Shown here: one piece after another, positions 59,693 to 64,000 of the stretch
Position numbering within the stretch: position 1 is the first letter of the stretch
How the letters are laid out: each line of letters starts with the position of its first letter
Origin: Streptomyces sp. ISL-87
GTDB lineage: Bacteria > Actinomycetota > Actinomycetes > Streptomycetales > Streptomycetaceae
DNA length: 64,000 nucleotides
Direction of reading: 5' to 3'
NCBI RefSeq assembly: GCF_018614095.1
Contig: NZ_JAGGOY010000034.1
Location: 47,783-111,782, forward strand
Made by a program: the position numbers and the translations under genes
The notes under the pieces: model-generated
What the model was told of the DNA's origin: nothing
What the model saw: only the letters and a program-made list of their open reading frames with translations
The model's database searches: none

Positions 59693-61180
59693 CTAGGCGT
59701 TTTCGGCGGCGGCTGCGGCGGGGGCGCCGGCCGTGGTTCCGGCGCCGGTGGCGGCCGGACGCGCCGCCGCCGGGGCGGGGGCAGCCGCCCGGCGCACCCC
59801 CGCGGCACTGAGGACCGCGGCCGCCGCGAGGGCGACGGCGGCGAGGACGAGGGCGGCCCGCAGGCCGGACAGGAAGGCATCGCCGGGAGTGGCCGCGCCC
59901 ACGAGGATCCCCATGACCGCGACGCCGATCAGCCCGCCGACCTGGCGCGAGGCGTTCAGCACACCGGACGCGATACCAGCGTTGGCCGGGTCGACGGCGG
60001 AGAGCATGGCGTTGGTCATGGCCGGTACGACCAGGCCGATGCCGGCGCCCGCGACCAGGAACTGGGCGACCAGCGCGGGGTACGAGGCCGAGCCGACGGC
60101 CGGCAGCATCGCGAGGTACCCGATCGCGGCCAGCGTGCTTCCGCTGATGAGGACGGCGCGCGAGCCGAAGCGCTTCACCAGCGGCCCGCAGGCCAGGTTC
60201 GCGATCATGATCGTGGCGGTCATGGGCAGGAAGGCGAGTCCGGCGACGATCGGCGAGTAGTCCCAGGCCTTCTGGAAGAAGAGGCTGTAGACGAAGATCA
60301 GGCCGTAGAAGGAGAAGTTCACCAGGACGCCGATCAGCGAGGTGGCACTGAACGCGCCCCGCCCGAACAGCGCCAGAGGCAGCATCGGATCCGCGCTGCG
60401 CCGCTCCACGACGATGAAGCCCGCCAGGGCCAGGACGAACACCACCAGGCAGCCGACGACGAGCGGCGCACCCCAGCCCAGCCCGTTGGCCTCGATGACG
60501 GCGGCGGTCAGCGCGCCGAGGCCGACGATCGCGAGGAGCTGCCCCGGTACGTCGAAGGAGCGCGCGGGGCGGCCGGCCGCGGCGCCGCCGGTGCGCGGCG
60601 CGCTGGTCTGCGTCAGCCAGATGCCGGCCGCCGCGATGGGCACGTTCACGAAGAAGATCGAGCGCCAGCCGAACTGGGAGATGAGCACGCCGCCGACCAC
60701 CGGCCCGAGCGCGAGGGCCAGCCCGCCCGAGGCCGCCCAGAGGCTGACCGCCCGGGTGCGCTCCGCCGGGTCCGGGAAGGTCTTGTTCACGATCGAGAGG
60801 GAGGACGGCACGATCATCGCCGCGCCCACCCCCTGGAGGATCCGGGCGATGACGAGGGCCACCAGGCTGTCGGCGGCGCCGCAGGCGAAGGAGGTGACGG
60901 CGAACAGTGCGAAGCCCACCTGGAAGATGCGCTTCGGGTCGAAGCGGTCGCCCATCGCGCCCGCGGTCAGCAGGAACGCGGCGAAGGTGAGGGTGTAACC
61001 GTTGATCACCCACTCCAGGCCGGAGAGGCTGCCGCCGAAGTCTTCGCTGAGGGCGTCGGTCGCCACGTTCACGACGCTGACGTCGAGGATGACGACGACG
61101 AAGCCGAGGCAGGCCGCGAGCAGGGTCAACTGCCTTTTGAGGCCGGAGCTCCGGGTGGGGGTGTGTGCTGATTCAGACAT
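59693..61180 (-). CDS. MFS multidrug/metabolite exporter (DHA2, 14-helix type)
   Basis: 495 residues from ATG 61180, with GAGGACGA upstream. About 14 hydrophobic helices are visible. The signature motifs are LDVSVVNVATDALS (motif D1), GAMGDRFDPKRIFQ (loop 2-3) and SGGLALALGPVVGGVL (motif C of antiporters). It is a proton-coupled exporter. It heads an operon with the tautomerase and SDR genes and is divergent from an ArsR-type regulator. It probably exports or confers resistance to the product or substrate of the local pathway. Confidence 0.93.
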   Translation of the reverse strand: MSESAHTPTRSSGLKRQLTLLAACLGFVVVILDVSVVNVATDALSEDFGGSLSGLEWVINGYTLTFAAFLLTAGAMGDRFDPKRIFQVGFALFAVTSFACGAADSLVALVIARILQGVGAAMIVPSSLSIVNKTFPDPAERTRAVSLWAASGGLALALGPVVGGVLISQFGWRSIFFVNVPIAAAGIWLTQTSAPRTGGAAAGRPARSFDVPGQLLAIVGLGALTAAVIEANGLGWGAPLVVGCLVVFVLALAGFIVVERRSADPMLPLALFGRGAFSATSLIGVLVNFSFYGLIFVYSLFFQKAWDYSPIVAGLAFLPMTATIMIANLACGPLVKRFGSRAVLISGSTLAAIGYLAMLPAVGSASYPALVAQFLVAGAGIGLVVPAMTNAMLSAVDPANAGIASGVLNASRQVGGLIGVAVMGILVGAATPGDAFLSGLRAALVLAAVALAAAAVLSAAGVRRAAAPAPAAARPAATGAGTTAGAPAAAAAENA

Positions 61181-61309
61181 GAGTCGTCCTCGGATGGAGA
61201 TGGAAGAAGGGGCGGCGAGGGCCCCACACCTCGTGAAGAGGTGGGTCCTCGTCGTCGAAACGCCCTGGGGGTCGCGCGCAGGGGCGTACGGAAAGCCGCT
61301 CAAGTAGAC

Positions 61310-61360
61310 TGTTCGATGAAGCGCGAACACTCAGAAGTGTATGACCTACATCGAACACTT
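61310..61360. promoter_or_regulatory. Divergent operator region between MFS and ArsR genes
   Basis: TGTTCGATG (61310-61318) and CATCGAACA (61349-61357) form a 9-bp inverted repeat. GAACACT occurs twice (61325-61331 and 61354-61360 is GAACACTT-like). ACACT and AGTGT (61327-61340) make an inner dyad. This is a good candidate ArsR-type operator controlling both directions. Confidence 0.65.
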
Positions 61361-61383
61361 AGCAATCCGGCCCAGGAGACGCC

Positions 61384-61752
61384 ATGACCGCAGAACCGCC
61401 ACCGGCGCCCCGGCACCGCACGCCGCCGGAGCACACGCACCCCCGCGAGGTCGCCCTGCAGACGGTCCTCGCGGCGCTCGCCGACCCCGTGCGGATCACC
61501 CTCGTCCGCGAGATCGGCGCGGCGGACGACTGGGCGCGGGCTTGCGGCAGCTTCGACGTGCCCGTGCGCAAGGCGGCCCTGAGCCACCACTTCGCCGTCC
61601 TGCGCTCCGCCGGGCTGATCGAGCAGCGGGACAACGGCTCGAAGCGGTTCAACCGGCTGCGCCGGCCGGAGTTCGACGAGCGCTTCCCCGGGCTGCTGGA
61701 CCTCGTACTGCGGGAGGCCCCGGACGGTGGGGAGCCAGCGCCCGTGCCCTGA
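61384..61752 (+). CDS. ArsR-family (winged-helix) repressor
   Basis: 122 residues from ATG 61384, with CAGGAGACG upstream. The winged helix is ALADPVRITLVREIGAADDW followed by KAALSHHFAVLRSAGLIEQR (recognition helix) and DNGSKRFNRLRRPEFDERF. No CxC metal site is present, so the signal is probably an organic ligand. It is divergent from the MFS exporter and likely represses it. Its 3' end overlaps the converging acyltransferase gene by 104 bp. Confidence 0.9.
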   Translation: MTAEPPPAPRHRTPPEHTHPREVALQTVLAALADPVRITLVREIGAADDWARACGSFDVPVRKAALSHHFAVLRSAGLIEQRDNGSKRFNRLRRPEFDERFPGLLDLVLREAPDGGEPAPVP

Positions 61753-63052
61753 GCAGCTCCGCCGTCCGCAGCACGACCTCGCGGTCCACGCTCGGGGCGC
61801 CGTACGCCAGGGACAGGCCGAAGGCGCCCCGGAAGGTGGAGAGGTGCAGAACGACCGCGTAGTTGGCGGCGATTCGGTTCACCACGGTCCGGAACTCCGA
61901 GACGCGGTCCGCGTGCGGCCCCAGGGCCGGGTCGACCACGCCGACGTTGGTGACGCAGATCCCGGGCGCGCTGTCGCCGCCGGCCAGGGCCCGTACCGCG
62001 TCACGTATCTCGGCGTGGTCACGGGCGGGCGGCCGCCATGCCGCGTCCGCCGCGCCGAAAGCCGACCGGTACCGGGCCGCGTTGGCGGCCAGCCCCTCGC
62101 CGCCGAGCCTCAACCGGGCCCGCACGACACCGATGCGGCAGCCGGGATCGGAGAGGAAGCGGGCCTGTGCGAAGCGGCCGCGCAGCGACACCGCGGTGAA
62201 GAAGTCCAGCTCGGCCCGGCCCGTCGCCGCGCCGAACGACTCCGCGAGCGCCGTCGCGAAGAACTCGTTGACGGTGATGCGCTGTTCGGCGCAGTACGCC
62301 TTGACCGCCGCCGACTCGGGGACCGTGAGGTCGAGGGTGGTGAAGTCCGCCCGGCGCTCCGCCCAGGGCGCCGCGGCGTCGAACGGCACCGGCGGTGCGC
62401 TGTCAGGCACCGCCGGGCCTTGTGGGACGGGCCCGGACGGCTCGTACCGTGGCGGCTGATACGTGAGCGGGACGCCGTGGGGAGCAGAACCGGGCCGCTC
62501 GGGCAGGCCATGGCTCCCCGGCAGCCCCGGCAGCCCCGCCGGGGCCGAGCCGAAGAGGCGGGCGAGCAGCGTCCCCGCCATCACCCCGGTCGTGAACCCG
62601 TCCGAGATCGCGTGGTTGCGCGTGAAGAAGAGGTGGGTCACCGCCCCCGAGGGGTCCTCCAGCGCTCGCAGCCGCCACAGTGGCCCGCCGGCCGGGAGGA
62701 CCTCGTTGAGTTCCTCCCGCAGTACCTCCCGCACCGACCGGCCCCCCGGCAGGACGCCGTGGCGCAGTGCCTCCCGGCCGGGAGGCGGGCCGGCGTGGAA
62801 CCACAGCCCCCCGCCCGCCGCCTCCCGGATCCGCAGGGCCAGCACCGGCAGGTCCCGCACCCAGTCGGCTACGGCCCGCACGAGCGCGGGCTCCCCGAAC
62901 CGTTCCTCGACCGCCAGGTGCGTCGTCACCTGGGTGCTGCCGCCCAGCTCGGACTGCATGTACGCGAACGACGCCTCGACGTCGTCGAGCATCCGAAGCG
63001 CGCTCACCGCCGCGTCCAACCGGTGTCCCCGCCAGTCCCGTTCACGCCGCAC
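61649..63052 (-). CDS. Condensation/PapA-like acyltransferase
   Basis: 467 residues from GTG 63052, overlapping the FAH-family stop by 11 bp. The catalytic motif is RNHAISDGFTTG (HxxxDG), as in non-ribosomal condensation domains and PapA5-type acyltransferases. A second domain (about 240-430) has ITVNEFFATALAESFGAATG and ICVTNVGVVDP. It should transfer an acyl chain to an alcohol or amine. This gene, with FAH, forms a two-gene minus-strand operon that meets the ArsR gene tail to tail. Confidence 0.87.
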   Translation of the reverse strand: MRRERDWRGHRLDAAVSALRMLDDVEASFAYMQSELGGSTQVTTHLAVEERFGEPALVRAVADWVRDLPVLALRIREAAGGGLWFHAGPPPGREALRHGVLPGGRSVREVLREELNEVLPAGGPLWRLRALEDPSGAVTHLFFTRNHAISDGFTTGVMAGTLLARLFGSAPAGLPGLPGSHGLPERPGSAPHGVPLTYQPPRYEPSGPVPQGPAVPDSAPPVPFDAAAPWAERRADFTTLDLTVPESAAVKAYCAEQRITVNEFFATALAESFGAATGRAELDFFTAVSLRGRFAQARFLSDPGCRIGVVRARLRLGGEGLAANAARYRSAFGAADAAWRPPARDHAEIRDAVRALAGGDSAPGICVTNVGVVDPALGPHADRVSEFRTVVNRIAANYAVVLHLSTFRGAFGLSLAYGAPSVDREVVLRTAELLRARALAPHRPGPPAVRGPAARGSARRTPAGAAG

Positions 63053-63938
63053 CCCCGTCCTGGAGCCAGTGCACGGAGTTCGCCACGGTGACGCCGTGGC
63101 TCGTGAAGTCGAGCGAGACCACGTCGCCGTCGCCGATCCGGAAGCCGGCGTGGAAGCTGCTCCGGTCGGCGCCGAGGAACAGGTAGTGCACGGTGCCGGG
63201 GCGGCGCAGCGGCGGGTATGCGAAGAGATGCCCAGTCATCGACTCCACCGGGTAGTACAGGGCGTCCAGACCGGTCCTGAACTCGCCCTCCCAGGCAGGC
63301 TGTCCGGCGCGCTCGACCGTGACGTGGCCGGTCACCGCGCGCGGGGGCGCGCCGGGGAAGAACCAGGGGGAGACGGACGCCTCGCACAGCTTGGCGTAGG
63401 AGAGGTGGGCCGGGTTCTCCCGGAACCGCCCGATGTCGGTCAGGTCGTTGCCGAAGGTGTACCCGAGATACGCGGGGGTGCCGTCGTCGCCGCACCGGTA
63501 GACGAGGACGACCTCGGCCTCCTCGCAGACGGCCACGGCCCCCGCGGGCACGCTCAGGGGCTCGCCCGGGACGCGCAGCGCATCACCGAACCCCTTGAAG
63601 AACCAGTTCGGGTGCACGGTACCGTCCGCCGCGCCCTCGGCGGCGGCCTTGACGTTGTGGGTCTGCATGAAGCCGCCGGCGACGGCGGAGCCGGGCGCGA
63701 CCGGCAGTACGGGCGGGCGCGGGCGCACCGCTTCGCGCGCCGAGGCCGGTACGAGCCGGCCGGCGCCGTCGCCCCGTACGGCGGCGGCGAAGGCATCGCC
63801 GGAGCCTGCCGCGTCGAGCAGGGCGACGGCGGTGTCGGCGGGGGCGGGGAACAGCAGCAGCGGCTCGCCCTCGGGCGCGTCGGCGAAGCCGATGAACCGC
63901 TCGCCCTCGTAGGAGCATTCGAAGAAGGGGGTGGTCAT
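63042..63938 (-). CDS. Fumarylacetoacetate hydrolase (FAH/GguC)-like protein
   Basis: 298 residues from ATG 63938, with GGGAGGACG 9 nt upstream. The C-terminal half has FAH-family signatures: HPNWFFKGFGDALRV, CEEAEVVLVYRCG (metal-site Glu pair) and GYTFGNDLTDI with Asp. This is closest to the AraD1/GguC subgroup that cleaves or hydrates 2-keto acids. The likely partner enzymes are the CHMI-like tautomerase and the acyltransferase. The gene is near the right edge and more cluster genes may lie beyond. Confidence 0.85.
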   Translation of the reverse strand: MTTPFFECSYEGERFIGFADAPEGEPLLLFPAPADTAVALLDAAGSGDAFAAAVRGDGAGRLVPASAREAVRPRPPVLPVAPGSAVAGGFMQTHNVKAAAEGAADGTVHPNWFFKGFGDALRVPGEPLSVPAGAVAVCEEAEVVLVYRCGDDGTPAYLGYTFGNDLTDIGRFRENPAHLSYAKLCEASVSPWFFPGAPPRAVTGHVTVERAGQPAWEGEFRTGLDALYYPVESMTGHLFAYPPLRRPGTVHYLFLGADRSSFHAGFRIGDGDVVSLDFTSHGVTVANSVHWLQDGGAA

Positions 63939-64000
63939 GACGGACGTCCTCCCGGACGGACAGGATGGTGGAGGCAAAGGAGCGGGGGCGGGGGCGGGGG

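Overview
The window is very GC-rich (about 70% or more). Codon third positions are almost all G or C, GTG starts are common, and it carries a complete whiE-type spore-pigment polyketide synthase locus. Together these point to a Streptomyces chromosome. No tRNA, rRNA, insertion sequence, prophage or CRISPR array was seen. The left edge cuts a glycosidase gene.

Layout. 1-4.4 kb: a secreted GH16 glucanase with a LacI-type operator, a HutD-like protein, an aldehyde dehydrogenase and a decayed MerR gene. 4.4-10.6 kb: a membrane protein, a histidine kinase/response regulator/DUF4097 operon, and two secreted proteins on the opposite strand, one of them a large metalloprotease with a ricin-type domain. 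10.9-17.1 kb: the spore-pigment cluster in whiE order (ORFI, cupin, KS-alpha, KS-beta, ACP, aromatase, cyclase). A decayed FAD hydroxylase sits where divergent ORFVIII is expected. 17.2-26.3 kb: a galactose-oxidase-like copper radical oxidase, a DUF4360 secreted protein, AraC/metallo-beta-lactamase and MerR/DUF4188 divergent pairs, an RDD protein, an acetyltransferase, a secreted serine protease and a second FAD-monooxygenase remnant. 26.4-31.2 kb: a SWIM zinc-finger protein and a DUF6493 protein separated by a coding-like minisatellite, then an unknown small protein.

32.6-40.1 kb is the most distinctive part. It is a compact four-gene operon behind a palindrome-rich promoter: a cytoplasmic alpha/beta hydrolase, a 1371-residue STAND-type protein with two separate P-loop NTPase modules, a trypsin-like protease with an EAD1-like adaptor domain, and a second trypsin-like protease. 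The layout fits an NTP-controlled conflict or cell-suicide system in which the ATPase senses a trigger and the proteases and hydrolase are effectors. Beside it lie a stand-alone HflX-N-like protein, a secreted HAD phosphatase, and an operon of two apparently cytoplasmic metalloproteases (M36, and M28 fused to an HAD-like domain).

45.5-54.8 kb is mixed housekeeping and signalling: PP2C phosphatase, MASE1 protein, UppP, LtrA-like protein, YbaK-like protein, acyl-CoA ligase, HemC and an esterase. 55-58.2 kb holds a 9-bp satellite, a class-C beta-lactamase-like enzyme, gene debris and a WXG100-like gene followed by two collapsed ORFs. 58.2-64 kb holds a probable small biosynthetic or catabolic cluster: MFS exporter, CHMI-like tautomerase, SDR, ArsR regulator, PapA-like acyltransferase and FAH-family protein.

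Two genome-wide habits show here. At least seven genes have a -10 hexamer ending 6-7 nt before the start codon, which suggests leaderless transcripts. Short GC-rich tandem repeats recur both inside and between genes.
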